Shown here in pieces: positions 43,524 through 52,198 of a DNA stretch of 64,000 nucleotides (position 1 is the stretch's first letter; each line of letters opens with the position of its first letter). Where the stretch lies: assembly GCF_015291745.1 (NCBI RefSeq), contig NZ_CP030059.1, forward strand, positions 2,135,501 to 2,199,500, given 5' to 3'. Position numbers and translations under genes: made by a program. The stretch comes from Bradyrhizobium sp. CCBAU 53351 (GTDB taxonomy: Bacteria > Pseudomonadota > Alphaproteobacteria > Rhizobiales > Xanthobacteraceae). Under the pieces are notes generated by a model. That model did no database searches, was not told the DNA's origin, and saw only the letters and a program-made list of their open reading frames with translations.

Positions 43524-43544
43524 GAGAAGTCTCCTGTGTTGACC

Positions 43545-43561
43545 GCAACCACGCTGGTTGC
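43545..43561. promoter_or_regulatory. Inverted repeat GCAACC-N5-GGTTGC upstream of the cupin gene
   Basis: A perfect 6-bp dyad with a 5-nt spacer lies 22 nt before the cupin start codon, a typical repressor position. No regulator gene is adjacent. Confidence 0.4.
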
Positions 43562-43761
43562 CGGCTATGACGGGAGCTTCATCGAGATCGTCTCCATCCT
43601 GAAATGCCGGCTCGCTCTCGATGCGATAGCGCGGTGCTATGTTGATGCGCGGCGGCTATCGATCCGATTGGGCAATTGCATTTCCGCTTTCGCGTCATTC
43701 GGCGTCCGATGACAGGGCGCCCGATTGGCGGGCGTTCACGTCAATCCGGAGGAGCACCCCC

Positions 43762-44046
43762 ATGCCGAAATTGTCCAAGACCCTGATCGCCACCGCAGCG
43801 TTTGCCATTATCGCCACCTCGGCTTTCTCGGAGGCCGCCTGGGACTTCAAGGCCGGCATGGCCTATGTCTATGGCGGCCCGGGCAAGATGTCGGCGATGG
43901 CCATGGCCCCGGCCGAGAAGAACCACGAGGCGATGATGAAGAACGCCAAGAAGGTGCCCGACAACACCGTCTTCTTCATGAGCAACGGATCGATGTACTA
44001 TACTTCGGGGCGGCTCGATCCGACCGGCAATTTCTACGTGAACTGA
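43762..44046 (+). CDS. Small secreted protein, unknown function
   Basis: This 94-aa protein has a signal peptide (KLSKTLIATAAFAIIATSAFS) and a 70-residue mature part rich in Met, Gly and Lys (MAYVYGGPGKMSAMAMAPAEK), ending SGRLDPTGNFYVN. Seven methionines or more in a short periplasmic protein recall metal-binding proteins, but no motif is clear. The ATG has a GGAGGAG site. No family recognised. Confidence 0.65.
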   Translation: MPKLSKTLIATAAFAIIATSAFSEAAWDFKAGMAYVYGGPGKMSAMAMAPAEKNHEAMMKNAKKVPDNTVFFMSNGSMYYTSGRLDPTGNFYVN

Positions 44047-44129
44047 ACGGGTCCTGGTATCGCGGCCGCCCCTTGCGGGCGGCCGAACCGGGAAACTAAT
44101 ATTCACCGAATGCAATGCCGGAGCAGAAG

Positions 44130-44843
44130 ATGACGTCTCTCTCGCCAGCCGATGCCGAACAGCTCAGGCTTGCCTTCCAGCGCTGTCGCGACATGGACGG
44201 CACGCTGAACGAGCAGCTCCGCGCCTATGCTGATGCCAGCCGCGCGGTCTTTCCGGCCTATGGCGAGGCCGTCGACCGGTTGGTGGCGAGATTGGGCGGT
44301 AACGGCGGCGGCGAGACCGCGCCGCGTCCGGGCGATGCGATGCCGCCGTTCATGCTGCCCGACGAGGGCGGCCATCTCGTCACGCTGCCTGCGCTGCTGG
44401 AGCGCGGTCCGCTCGCCGTGATGTTCTTCCGCGGCCACTGGTGTCCCTATTGCCGGCTCAATGTCCGCGCCGTGGTCCAGGCGCTCGATCGCATCAAGGC
44501 GATGGGGGCGCAGGTCGTCGCGGTCATGCCGGAGACGCAGGAATACACTCGGCAGCTCAAGGCCGAATCCGGCGCGCCGTTTCCGATCCTGACCGATCTG
44601 GACAACGGCTATGCGCTGTCGCTCAATCTCGCAATCTGGCTCGGCGCCGAGATCCAGGGCCTGTTGTCGTATCAGGACATGGCGAAATTCCACGGCAATG
44701 ACGGCTGGTTGCTACCGATCCCGGCCGTGTTCGTGGTCGGCCGCGACGGGATCGTCAAAGCCCGCTTCGTCGACCCCGATTTCCGCAAGCGCATGGAGAT
44801 CGATGATCTGCTCGAGGCGCTGGAGAGCGCGAGCAGGGGTTGA
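44130..44843 (+). CDS. Peroxiredoxin-like (AhpC/TSA family) protein
   Basis: This 237-aa protein has a thioredoxin-like fold of the AhpC/TSA peroxidase family. The active motif is FFRGHWCPYCRLN, a CXXC pair (Cys105 and Cys108 with this start), after an N-terminal helical extension of about 65 residues. It probably reduces peroxides or disulfides in the cytoplasm. The ATG at 44130 was chosen because GGAG lies 8 nt upstream; an in-frame ATG at 44115 lacks such a site. It is followed by a family-A repeat. Confidence 0.82.
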   Translation: MTSLSPADAEQLRLAFQRCRDMDGTLNEQLRAYADASRAVFPAYGEAVDRLVARLGGNGGGETAPRPGDAMPPFMLPDEGGHLVTLPALLERGPLAVMFFRGHWCPYCRLNVRAVVQALDRIKAMGAQVVAVMPETQEYTRQLKAESGAPFPILTDLDNGYALSLNLAIWLGAEIQGLLSYQDMAKFHGNDGWLLPIPAVFVVGRDGIVKARFVDPDFRKRMEIDDLLEALESASRG

Positions 44844-44850
44844 GGCCGCG

Positions 44851-45010
44851 CACACTCTTCCCCTCCCTGCTTGTGGGGGAGGGCGGCTCGCCGCGAAGCG
44901 GCGAGACGGGTGAGGGTTCTCTCCGCGCGTGAATCTTTTGCGTCGAATACGCGGACAGACCCTCATCCGGCGCTTCGCGCCACCTTCTTCCGCAAGGGGA
45001 GATGGGAAAA
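44851..45010. repeat. Palindromic intergenic repeat, family A (long copy)
   Basis: This element is a mosaic of short palindromes: TCCCCTCCC-N-GGGGGAGGG, CTCGCCGC-GAA-GCGGCGAG and GGCGCTTCGCGCC. It has outer blocks GGGTGAGGG and CCCTCATCC in inverted orientation. The same blocks occur at 1133-1230. It fills the gap between the convergent peroxiredoxin-like and LysR genes and should act as a terminator for both. Confidence 0.7.
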
Positions 45011-45021
45011 AGCCGTCCCTA

Positions 45022-45903
45022 TTATCCCGCAATCTCGCGCCAGTCGGCGCCGCGCAGCATGCGCATCACGGCATTGGCGACCGCCGTGCGCTGCCGGCCG
45101 GCCACTCCGTAAAGGCTGACGGTGCGACGGGCGTCCAGTCCGGCGACAGTGGCGCGCGTCAGCGTTTCCGGCAAGGGGGAAGTGTGCGGCATCATGGCGA
45201 CACCGATATCGGCCTCGACGAGCTCGATCAGGTCGCGCTCGCTCGAAATCTCGTGGCCATGCTCGATGCCGTGCTCGCGCAGGCTGGCGGAGATGCGGCG
45301 CGAATGCTCGCAGAACGTCCGGCTCAGCAATTGCTCCGAGCGCAGATCCTCCAGTTCGATGCTGCTGCGTCCGGCCAGCCGATGTCCGTCGCCAACGACG
45401 AGCTCGAAGCTCTCGGTGAACAGCGGCCAGGCGTCGAGCCGGTCCCAGGCCTCGTCGATCTCCGCGGCGATGCCGAGCTCGGCCTCGCCCTTCTTCAGGA
45501 ATTCACCGACCTCGCGGCTCGTCCCGCGCAGGAAGCGCAGTTCGAGCCGGTTGAACTGTCGCCTGATCTCGTTGAGGTGCGGGATCAGCAATGCCAGATC
45601 AATCGAATGCGTCAGCGCGATGCGCAGCGCGCCGATCTCTCCGCTCCTGAACGAGGAGGCGAGCGAGCGCGCGCCGGCGGCGGCGTCGAAGCACTGCTTC
45701 AGGAGCGGATGCATGCGCTGGCCGAGCTCGGTCAGTTGCGCCGCCGGCCGCTCGCGGCGAAACAGGTCGCCGCCGAGCTCGGCCTCGAGCTGCTTGATCG
45801 CGCGCGTCAGCGAGGGCTGCGTGACGTTGCACTCCTCGGCCGCGCGCGTGAAGTTCAAAAGCTGCGCCACCGCGAGGAAATAGCGGACCTGGTGCATTTC
45901 CAT
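45022..45903 (-). CDS. LysR-family transcriptional regulator
   Basis: This 293-aa regulator has an N-terminal winged helix-turn-helix (MHQVRYFLAVAQLLNFTRAAEECNVTQPSLTRAI) and a C-terminal effector-binding domain that starts at about residue 90. It diverges from the 3-hydroxybutyrate dehydrogenase gene across 177 nt, so it may control that gene and the patatin gene behind it, with a small metabolite as effector. Family traits and length are normal; effector unknown. Confidence 0.88.
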   Translation of the reverse strand: MEMHQVRYFLAVAQLLNFTRAAEECNVTQPSLTRAIKQLEAELGGDLFRRERPAAQLTELGQRMHPLLKQCFDAAAGARSLASSFRSGEIGALRIALTHSIDLALLIPHLNEIRRQFNRLELRFLRGTSREVGEFLKKGEAELGIAAEIDEAWDRLDAWPLFTESFELVVGDGHRLAGRSSIELEDLRSEQLLSRTFCEHSRRISASLREHGIEHGHEISSERDLIELVEADIGVAMMPHTSPLPETLTRATVAGLDARRTVSLYGVAGRQRTAVANAVMRMLRGADWREIAG

Positions 45904-46080
45904 GGATCGGCTCCCCAGCAAGATGGGCTCGAATCTAGCCGATCGGAACGGGAAATGACATCCCGCCCGCAATAGCGCGGACGTATGGAGTCGGAAGCCA
46001 GCCGGTATTTCCGTTTGGGCTGGCGATCCTCCAAGTATTGCGAAGGCTGGAAGCCAGTCATCGCCAACGGAGACCGTGTC

Positions 46081-46905
46081 ATGAACATACCGCTGAAGCC
46101 GCAGACATCCCAACCTGCGCGCGCGCTCGCCGGCAGGGTCGCGCTGGTCACGGGCTCGACCAGTGGCATCGGTCTTGGCATCGCACGTGCCCTGGCGGCA
46201 GCCGGCGCCGATGTCGTGCTGAACGGTCTCGGTGTCGTCGCCGAGATCGGCCGGACACGGGAACAGATCGCCGCCGAGTTCGGCGTCAAGGCGAGCTACT
46301 CGCCGGCCGACATGACGAGACCGAAATCGATTGCCGAGATGATCGCGGCGACCATCGCCGAGTCCGGCCGGCTCGACATCCTCGTCAACAACGCCGGCAT
46401 CCAGCATGTCGCGCCGCTCGAGCAGTTTCCGGTCGAGAAATGGGACCAGATCCTCGCGATCAACCTGACGTCGGCCTTCCACACCACGCGGCTCGCGCTG
46501 CCGGCGATGCGTCAGAACGGTTTTGGCCGGATCATCAACGTCGCCTCGGCTCACGGCCTGGTCGGCTCGCCGTTCAAGGCGGCCTATGTCGCTGCCAAGC
46601 ACGGCATCGTCGGTCTGACGAAGGTCACGGCGCTGGAGACCGCGGAGGCGGGTATCACCTGCAATGCGGTCTGTCCCGGCTACGTCTATACGCCGCTGGT
46701 CGAAGCGCAGATCGACGGGCAGGCCAAGGCGCACGGCATCTCGCGCGATCAGGTGATCCGCGACGTGCTGCTCGCGCAGCAGCCGAACAAGCGCTTTGCC
46801 ACGGTCGAGGAGCTCGGCGCGCTCACGGTGTTCCTGTCGACGGACGCCGCGGCTTCGATCACCGGCATCGCGCTTCCGGTCGACGGCGGCTGGACCGCGC
46901 ACTAA
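46081..46905 (+). CDS. bdhA: 3-hydroxybutyrate dehydrogenase-like SDR
   Basis: This 274-aa SDR enzyme most likely interconverts D-3-hydroxybutyrate and acetoacetate in the breakdown of polyhydroxybutyrate. It has the cofactor motif TGSTSGIG, NNAG, and the complete Ser-Tyr-Lys site in NVASAHGLVGSPFKAAY-VAAK, then the family segment NAVCPGYVYTPLVEAQI. Rhizobia store polyhydroxybutyrate, and the patatin gene directly downstream (61 nt) is a frequent neighbour of bdhA. A divergent LysR gene lies upstream. Other 3-hydroxyacyl substrates are possible. Confidence 0.85.
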   Translation: MNIPLKPQTSQPARALAGRVALVTGSTSGIGLGIARALAAAGADVVLNGLGVVAEIGRTREQIAAEFGVKASYSPADMTRPKSIAEMIAATIAESGRLDILVNNAGIQHVAPLEQFPVEKWDQILAINLTSAFHTTRLALPAMRQNGFGRIINVASAHGLVGSPFKAAYVAAKHGIVGLTKVTALETAEAGITCNAVCPGYVYTPLVEAQIDGQAKAHGISRDQVIRDVLLAQQPNKRFATVEELGALTVFLSTDAAASITGIALPVDGGWTAH

Positions 46906-46966
46906 CATGAGCCGGCGCAACAAGCGGCCTTCCGCAGCGGCAGTGCAAGCTGATCAGGAGCGACAC

Positions 46967-48109
46967 ATGAATGGTACGCAGACGAACATCCAGCGCAAGG
47001 ACCTGCCGGGGCAGGTGGTTCTCGTGCTTCAGGGCGGCGGCGCACTCGGCTCCTATCAGGCCGGGGCCTACCAGGCATTGCACGAAGCCGGCATCGAGCC
47101 GGACTGGATCATCGGCACCTCGATCGGCGCGATCAATGCGAGCCTCATTGCGGGCAACGCGCCCGAGCACCGGCTTGCGCGCCTGAAGGAGTTCTGGAAG
47201 CGGATGGAGCAGCAGCCGGTCTGGGATTGGCGCACCGCGTTTCCGGGCTTCAACGAGAAGCTGGCCTATTGGGCGACCGTGACCCACGGCATTCCAGGTT
47301 TCTTCCGCCCGAATCCACTGGCACATGCCGGCGATTCCTACCCGCTAGGTGCCGATCACGCGGGCTATTACTCGACCGCTCCGCTGGAGAAGACGCTGTG
47401 CGAGCTCGTCGATTTCGATCTCGCCAACCGCTGCACGCCGCGCCTGACGGTTGGCGCAGCTCATGTCGGCACGAGCGAGATGCGCTATTTCGACAGCCGA
47501 GACGGCGAACTGACGGTGAAGCATGTCATGGCTTCGGGCGCACTGCCGCCCGCTTTTCCCGCCGTGCGGATCGATGGCGAGCTCTATTGGGACGGCGGCA
47601 TCCTCTCGAACACGCCAACCGAAGCGGTGTTCGACGACAACCCACGCAGGGACTCGCTGATCTTCTCCGTTCATCTGTGGAACCCGGTCGGGCCCGAACC
47701 CACCACGATGGCGGAGGTGCTGAACCGGCACAAGGACGTGCAATATTCCAGCCGGATCGCGAGCCAGATCGTCCGTCAGCAGCAGGCGCATCGCCTGCGC
47801 CATGTCATCAACCAGCTCGCGGCGCGGCTCCCCGAGAGCGAACGCAACGATCCTGCGGTGAGGGAGCTGACGAGCTACGGCTGTCCGACCCGCATGCATG
47901 TCGTGCGGCTGCTGGCGCCGCAGCTCGAGCGCGAGACCCATACCAAGGATATCGACTTCAGCCCGGCCGGGATCACGCGGCGCTGGCACGCCGGCTATGC
48001 TCACACGAAGTCGGTGCTGGCGCGCAAGCCCTGGATCGGCGAATTCGATCCGCTCGCCGGTGTGGTGCTGCACGAGCATACGGACGAGATGCCGATGGCG
48101 GCGGAATAG
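46967..48109 (+). CDS. Patatin-like phospholipase (DUF3734-containing)
   Basis: This 380-aa protein has a patatin domain with the oxyanion loop GGGALGSYQAG, nucleophile Ser52 in GTSIG, and the catalytic Asp in WDGGILSNTP; all are present. The C-terminal region with SPAGITRRWHAGYAHTK matches the DUF3734 extension typical of this group. It should hydrolyse acyl esters, possibly lipids or polyhydroxybutyrate-related material. The ATG at 46967 has CAGGAG upstream; an in-frame ATG at 46907 would add 20 residues. It lies downstream of bdhA on the same strand. Confidence 0.85.
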   Translation: MNGTQTNIQRKDLPGQVVLVLQGGGALGSYQAGAYQALHEAGIEPDWIIGTSIGAINASLIAGNAPEHRLARLKEFWKRMEQQPVWDWRTAFPGFNEKLAYWATVTHGIPGFFRPNPLAHAGDSYPLGADHAGYYSTAPLEKTLCELVDFDLANRCTPRLTVGAAHVGTSEMRYFDSRDGELTVKHVMASGALPPAFPAVRIDGELYWDGGILSNTPTEAVFDDNPRRDSLIFSVHLWNPVGPEPTTMAEVLNRHKDVQYSSRIASQIVRQQQAHRLRHVINQLAARLPESERNDPAVRELTSYGCPTRMHVVRLLAPQLERETHTKDIDFSPAGITRRWHAGYAHTKSVLARKPWIGEFDPLAGVVLHEHTDEMPMAAE

Positions 48110-48185
48110 GGACGCGCCGCTCTTCATCGAATTGCCACAGGGCTTGCCGATCGTCGGTCATCCCACGCAGTCGAAGGGCGTGCAG

Positions 48186-49136
48186 ATGGTGTCCGCGAAC
48201 GATCTCGAGGCAACGCTCGATCAGGTCCGCGCTTGCGCAGCGGGGCCGGTGGCTGGTGTGTTCGGCCCTGACACGCTGACCTGGCGGATCGACCGCGAGG
48301 CCATCGTCTTTCTCGGCGCCGGCCGCGCGTTGTTGCTGCAGCTGGCCCACCCTTGGGTCGCTGCCGCCATCGCCGAGCATTCCAGCACGTTTGCCGATCC
48401 GATCGGCCGCTTCCATCGCACCTTCGACATCGTCTTTGCCATGGTGTTCGGCTCGCTCGACCGTGCCTTGCTGTCGGCCCGGCAATTGCACCGTCGTCAC
48501 AGCATGATCGTCGGAGAGATGCCCGAGACCGTCGGCCCGTTCGCGGCAGGCTCGCGCTATTGTGCCAACGACATTCCGTCGCTGCGCTGGGTTCACGCGA
48601 CGCTGGTGGAGTCCGCGCTGATGGCGCACGATTTGGTGCTGCCGTCATTCTCGGCGGAGGAGCGCGAGCGTTACTGGACGGAGAGCCGGCTGTTCGGTGC
48701 GTTGTTCGGATTGACCTCGGACGATCTGCCGGCGGACTGGTCGGGCTTTACCGCCTACACCGCGACGATGGCGCAGTCGGAGGCGCTGACCGTGAGCCCG
48801 GCGGCACGCGAGATCGCGACGCAAATCTTCAGCGGTGCGAGACCTTGGCTGCGGCCGCCGCGCTGGTACCGCGCGCTGACGGCGCGGATGTTGCCGGAGC
48901 CGATACGTGCAGGCTTTGGGTTTGAGCCGGACGCGCGCGACGAGAAGGCGGCCGACAATGCGCTGCGCAGGATCCGGCGCGTCTATCCGAAATTGCCGGC
49001 CAGGCTGCGCTACGTCGGGCCCTATCAGGAAGCGCAGGCGCGCTTGCGCGGCGAACCGCAGCCCGACTGGATGACGCGCTGTCTCAACCGCGCCTGGATC
49101 GGTCGGCCGCAGATGGACATGCGCGGGAAGGTGTGA
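48186..49136 (+). CDS. MpaB/DUF2236-family protein (putative oxygenase)
   Basis: This 316-aa protein belongs to the DUF2236/MpaB family, which includes the fungal oxygenase MpaB and the latex-clearing rubber oxygenases that bind heme b. The family traits are visible: RALLLQLAHPWVAAAIAEHS, GRFHRTFDIVFAMVFGS, a RRRHS/H-rich helix (LHRRHSMIVGEMPET) and WVHATLVESALMAHDL. Reaction and substrate are unknown. A GTG at 48180 is an alternative start. It begins 76 nt after the patatin gene and may be co-transcribed. Confidence 0.8.
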   Translation: MVSANDLEATLDQVRACAAGPVAGVFGPDTLTWRIDREAIVFLGAGRALLLQLAHPWVAAAIAEHSSTFADPIGRFHRTFDIVFAMVFGSLDRALLSARQLHRRHSMIVGEMPETVGPFAAGSRYCANDIPSLRWVHATLVESALMAHDLVLPSFSAEERERYWTESRLFGALFGLTSDDLPADWSGFTAYTATMAQSEALTVSPAAREIATQIFSGARPWLRPPRWYRALTARMLPEPIRAGFGFEPDARDEKAADNALRRIRRVYPKLPARLRYVGPYQEAQARLRGEPQPDWMTRCLNRAWIGRPQMDMRGKV

Positions 49137-49146
49137 AAGCCTGATC

Positions 49147-49206
49147 TCTCGTGTCCCGGACAAGCCACAACGCGCAAAGCGCGTTGCGGCGCAGAGCCGG
49201 GACCCA
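49147..49206. repeat. Palindromic intergenic repeat, family B
   Basis: CTCGTGTCCCGGAC at the left and GCCGGGACCCA at the right enclose a strong inner hairpin, ACGCGC-AAA-GCGCGT. The left arm matches the element at 21370-21409. It separates the convergent DUF2236 and glgA genes. Confidence 0.55.
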
Positions 49207-49263
49207 TGATGCGCCGGAGTGGAGCGCAGACTCTCTCAACGCCGTCATTGCGAGGAGCCTACC

Positions 49264-50679
49264 TCACACCGACGCCAGCTTCCGGTACAGCGCGCTGTAG
49301 CTTCCCGCCGAGATGCTCCAGGAGAACGAACGTCCCATGGCGCTGCGGCGCATGGTGTCGAGTTGGTCTTGCGCCCTGAAAGCCGAGAAGGCCCGGCGGA
49401 CGCCGCCGAGGAAGGAATCGCGCGAGGGTTTCGAGAACAGGAATCCGGTCTCGCCGTCGGTGATGGTCTCGGCGAGGCCGCCGGTCTGGTGCCCGATCGG
49501 CAGCGAGCCGAAGCGCTGGGCGTACATCTGGCTGAGGCCGCAAGGCTCGAAGCGCGACGGCATCAGGGTGAAATCGCTGCCCGCAAAGATGCGGCGGGCC
49601 TGAGCGTCGTTGAAGCCGATCACCACGCCGATGGCGTCGGGGCGGCGGCGATGCGCGTCGATCAGGGCCTGCTCGAGCGCCGGCTCGCCGGAGCCGGTGA
49701 CCACGATCTGCCCGCCGGCATCGACGATCTCGTCGGCGGCCGACAGCACGAGGTCGATGCCCTTCTGGTGCACGAGGCGCGCGACGATGCCGAACATCGG
49801 GCCGCGCGAGACCGCAAGGCCGAATTGCTTGCGGACGTAATCCGCGTTGGCCCTCTTGCCGACCCAGTCACCGGCGCCGAACTGCTGGGCCAGCTGGGCA
49901 CAGGAGCGCGGGTCCCAGCTCTCGTCGATGCCGTTGAGGATGCCGGTGAGCTCGGCCGCGTCTGAGCGCTGGCGGAGCAGGCCCTCCAGACCGCAGCCGA
50001 ACTCGGCCGTGGTGATCTCCCGCGCGTAGGTGCCGCTCACGGTGGTGAGGTGCGAGGCGTAGACGAGGCCGGCCTTGAGGAAGGAGAGCTGGTCGTAGAA
50101 CTCGATGCCGTCGATGTGGAAGGAGCTCTCCGGTGCGCCGATCCGCCGCAGCGCCTCCTTCGGGAAGAGGCCCTGATAGGCGAGGTTGTGAATCGTCAGG
50201 ATCGACGGCAGCTTGGCGCCGCCCCAGGCGAGATAGGCCGGCACGAGCGAGGCCTGCCAGTCATTGGCATGGATCAGGTCTGCTGCCCAATTCTTGTCCA
50301 GCCTGCCCATGGCCAGCTCAGCGGCTGCCGAGGCAAAGCGCGCGAAGCGAATGTCGTTATCCGGCCAGTCGCGTCCGGACTCGTCGCCATAGGGGTTGCC
50401 CGGCCGGTCGTAGAGTTGCGAGCAGAGCAGCACGTAGACCGGCATTCCGTCCTTGGTCGCGGCCCGGCCGAGCGAGCAGGCAGGCATTTCCGCGAACGCC
50501 GGACAACGGCCAACGACCTGAATATGCGTGAGTTGTTCGATGATGTCGCGATAGCCGGGCAGCATGATCCGGATATCAGCGAAGGAGCGAAGGGCGCGGG
50601 GCAGGGCCGCGGACACGGCGCCGAGTCCGCCGACGCGGACGAAATCGTCCATCTCCGTGGTGACGAACAAGACCCTCAA
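49264..50679 (-). CDS. glgA: Glycogen synthase (GT5)
   Basis: This 471-aa enzyme transfers glucose from ADP-glucose (or UDP-glucose) to glycogen. It has the GT5 N-terminal domain with VRVGGLGAVSAALP, where Arg15 replaces the Lys of the usual KxGGL motif. It also has the HANDWQASLVPAYL motif, IHNLAYQG, and the C-terminal GIVARLVHQKGIDLVL and SRFEPCGLSQMYA motifs, with Glu in the E-x7-E region. The start is a TTG at 50679 behind GAAGAGGG. No glgB, glgC or glgP is adjacent; a debranching-type gene is 23 kb away. A near-consensus EcfG-type promoter lies about 145 nt upstream. Confidence 0.87.
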   Translation of the reverse strand: MRVLFVTTEMDDFVRVGGLGAVSAALPRALRSFADIRIMLPGYRDIIEQLTHIQVVGRCPAFAEMPACSLGRAATKDGMPVYVLLCSQLYDRPGNPYGDESGRDWPDNDIRFARFASAAAELAMGRLDKNWAADLIHANDWQASLVPAYLAWGGAKLPSILTIHNLAYQGLFPKEALRRIGAPESSFHIDGIEFYDQLSFLKAGLVYASHLTTVSGTYAREITTAEFGCGLEGLLRQRSDAAELTGILNGIDESWDPRSCAQLAQQFGAGDWVGKRANADYVRKQFGLAVSRGPMFGIVARLVHQKGIDLVLSAADEIVDAGGQIVVTGSGEPALEQALIDAHRRRPDAIGVVIGFNDAQARRIFAGSDFTLMPSRFEPCGLSQMYAQRFGSLPIGHQTGGLAETITDGETGFLFSKPSRDSFLGGVRRAFSAFRAQDQLDTMRRSAMGRSFSWSISAGSYSALYRKLASV

Positions 50680-50822
50680 GAACAGCTGCCCTCTTCCGAT
50701 CCCGTTTGCTGTTATGCAAGAACGGGTCCAGTTGTCCCGGAAATTCCCAAGCCCGCCTACGAGACACGTCGGTTCGGTAAAGACTTTCCTACTCAGCCGC
50801 CGCCCTCTAGGGTCGGCGCATC

Positions 50823-50847
50823 AACAAGAGAGAACATTGATTGTTCC
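50823..50847 (-). promoter_or_regulatory. Near-consensus EcfG-type promoter upstream of glgA
   Basis: The minus strand reads GGAAC (50847-50843), 16 nt, TGTT (50826-50823), one base off consensus, 144 nt before the glgA start codon. Glycogen metabolism under stress control would be sensible, but the mismatch and distance weaken the call. Confidence 0.25.
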
Positions 50848-50871
50848 TACGCGACCGAGGACGCAGCAAGT

Positions 50872-52068
50872 ATGCAGCTAGCAGATGAGCATGAGGGGAT
50901 GACGACAAAGGCCTTCGCGGGCCTCAGGGTCCTGGATTTTTCGACCACCATCGCCGGTCCTCACTGCGCGCGGATGCTTGCCGACATGGGCGCCGAGGTC
51001 ATCAAGATCGAGACCGACGGCGGCGAGACGATGCGAACCCGGCCGCCTCTGCGCAAGGGTCATAGTACCACGTTCGGCCAGCTCAATGTGGGCAAGAAGA
51101 GCGTGGTGCTGGACCTCAAATCCGAGGACGGCAAGGAGGCGGTCCGCCGGCTGGCCGCGACATCGGATATCCTGGTCGAGAACTTCCGCCCCGGCGTGAT
51201 GCACCGGCTGCGGCTCGACTACGACAGGCTGCGCACCGTCAATCCGAGGCTGATCTATTGCTCGATCTCCGGCTACGGGCAGAGCGGCCCTTCGGCCGAG
51301 CTACCGGCCTACGCGCCGGTGATCCATGCCGCCTCCGGCTACGACATGGCGCATCTCGCCTACCAGCCCGGCCGCAATCGCCCCGATTATTGCGGCATCT
51401 ATCACGCCGACGTCGTCACCGGCACCTATGGTTTCGGCGCGATCGCGTCCGCGCTCTATCAGCGGACCGTGACCGGGCTCGGCCAGCACATCGACGTGTC
51501 CATGCTGGAATCGATGCTGTCACTGACGCTGACCGAATTACAGAGTGCGCAATTCGCCGTGAAGCCGCCGCCACGCCCGATGTTCGGGCCGACCGAGACG
51601 GCAAGCGGCTATGTCATGATCACGGTCGCCAGCGAGAAGACATTTCAGGCGCTGATGGGTGTGATCGGCCGTCCCGAATGGATCACCGATGCGCGCTTTG
51701 CCACCTATGCCCCGCGCCGCGAGAATTGGGCGGAGGTGATGGACGGCGTCGAAGCCTGGTCGCGGCAGTTCACGACCGATGCGTGTCTCGCAGCGCTCAG
51801 TGCGGCCGGCGTGCCGGCTTCGGCCTATCGCACCGTGTCCGAGGCGCTGGCCGATCCGCAGCTCGCGCACCGGCAGGCGCTCACGTCCGTGCAGGACGAG
51901 GGCGGCTCCTTTCGGGTGCTCAACCTGCCGTTCCGGATGTCGGGCGCCGACACCACGCCCGCCAAGACGATGGCTGCGCTCGGCGAGCATACGAATGCGC
52001 TGCGCGAGGAGCTCGGCCTCGCTGACGAGGCGCCAATTCCGACAGGCAAAACAGCCGCGACATTCTGA
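50872..52068 (+). CDS. CaiB/BaiF-family CoA-transferase
   Basis: This 398-aa protein is a class III CoA-transferase, which moves CoA between carboxylic acids through an aspartyl-CoA intermediate. Family traits are the opening LRVLDFSTTIAGPHCARMLADMG, then EVIKIE, GKKSVVLDLKS, ISGYGQSGP, and the region YCGIYHADVVTGTYG that contains the likely catalytic Asp. Donor and acceptor acids are unknown. ATG at 50899 is an alternative start. It lies upstream of the oligopeptide-type ABC operon on the same strand (130-nt gap), which may import its acid substrate or act independently. Confidence 0.85.
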   Translation: MQLADEHEGMTTKAFAGLRVLDFSTTIAGPHCARMLADMGAEVIKIETDGGETMRTRPPLRKGHSTTFGQLNVGKKSVVLDLKSEDGKEAVRRLAATSDILVENFRPGVMHRLRLDYDRLRTVNPRLIYCSISGYGQSGPSAELPAYAPVIHAASGYDMAHLAYQPGRNRPDYCGIYHADVVTGTYGFGAIASALYQRTVTGLGQHIDVSMLESMLSLTLTELQSAQFAVKPPPRPMFGPTETASGYVMITVASEKTFQALMGVIGRPEWITDARFATYAPRRENWAEVMDGVEAWSRQFTTDACLAALSAAGVPASAYRTVSEALADPQLAHRQALTSVQDEGGSFRVLNLPFRMSGADTTPAKTMAALGEHTNALREELGLADEAPIPTGKTAATF

Positions 52069-52198
52069 GCAGCATTGCGTCGCACATGCGGCGTGATCTC
52101 GCGTGCGTTCCTCTTGCCGCCGCGCGCTTTTGTCGTCAATCTCGCCTCCAGTCATTCAGCGATCCGAAACATCGGACGAGGGATCCCGGGGAGGAACC

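Noticed and set aside
45930..45965. GGAAC sequence between LysR and bdhA
   Set aside because: No CGTT element at 16 or 17 nt, so it is not an EcfG promoter.
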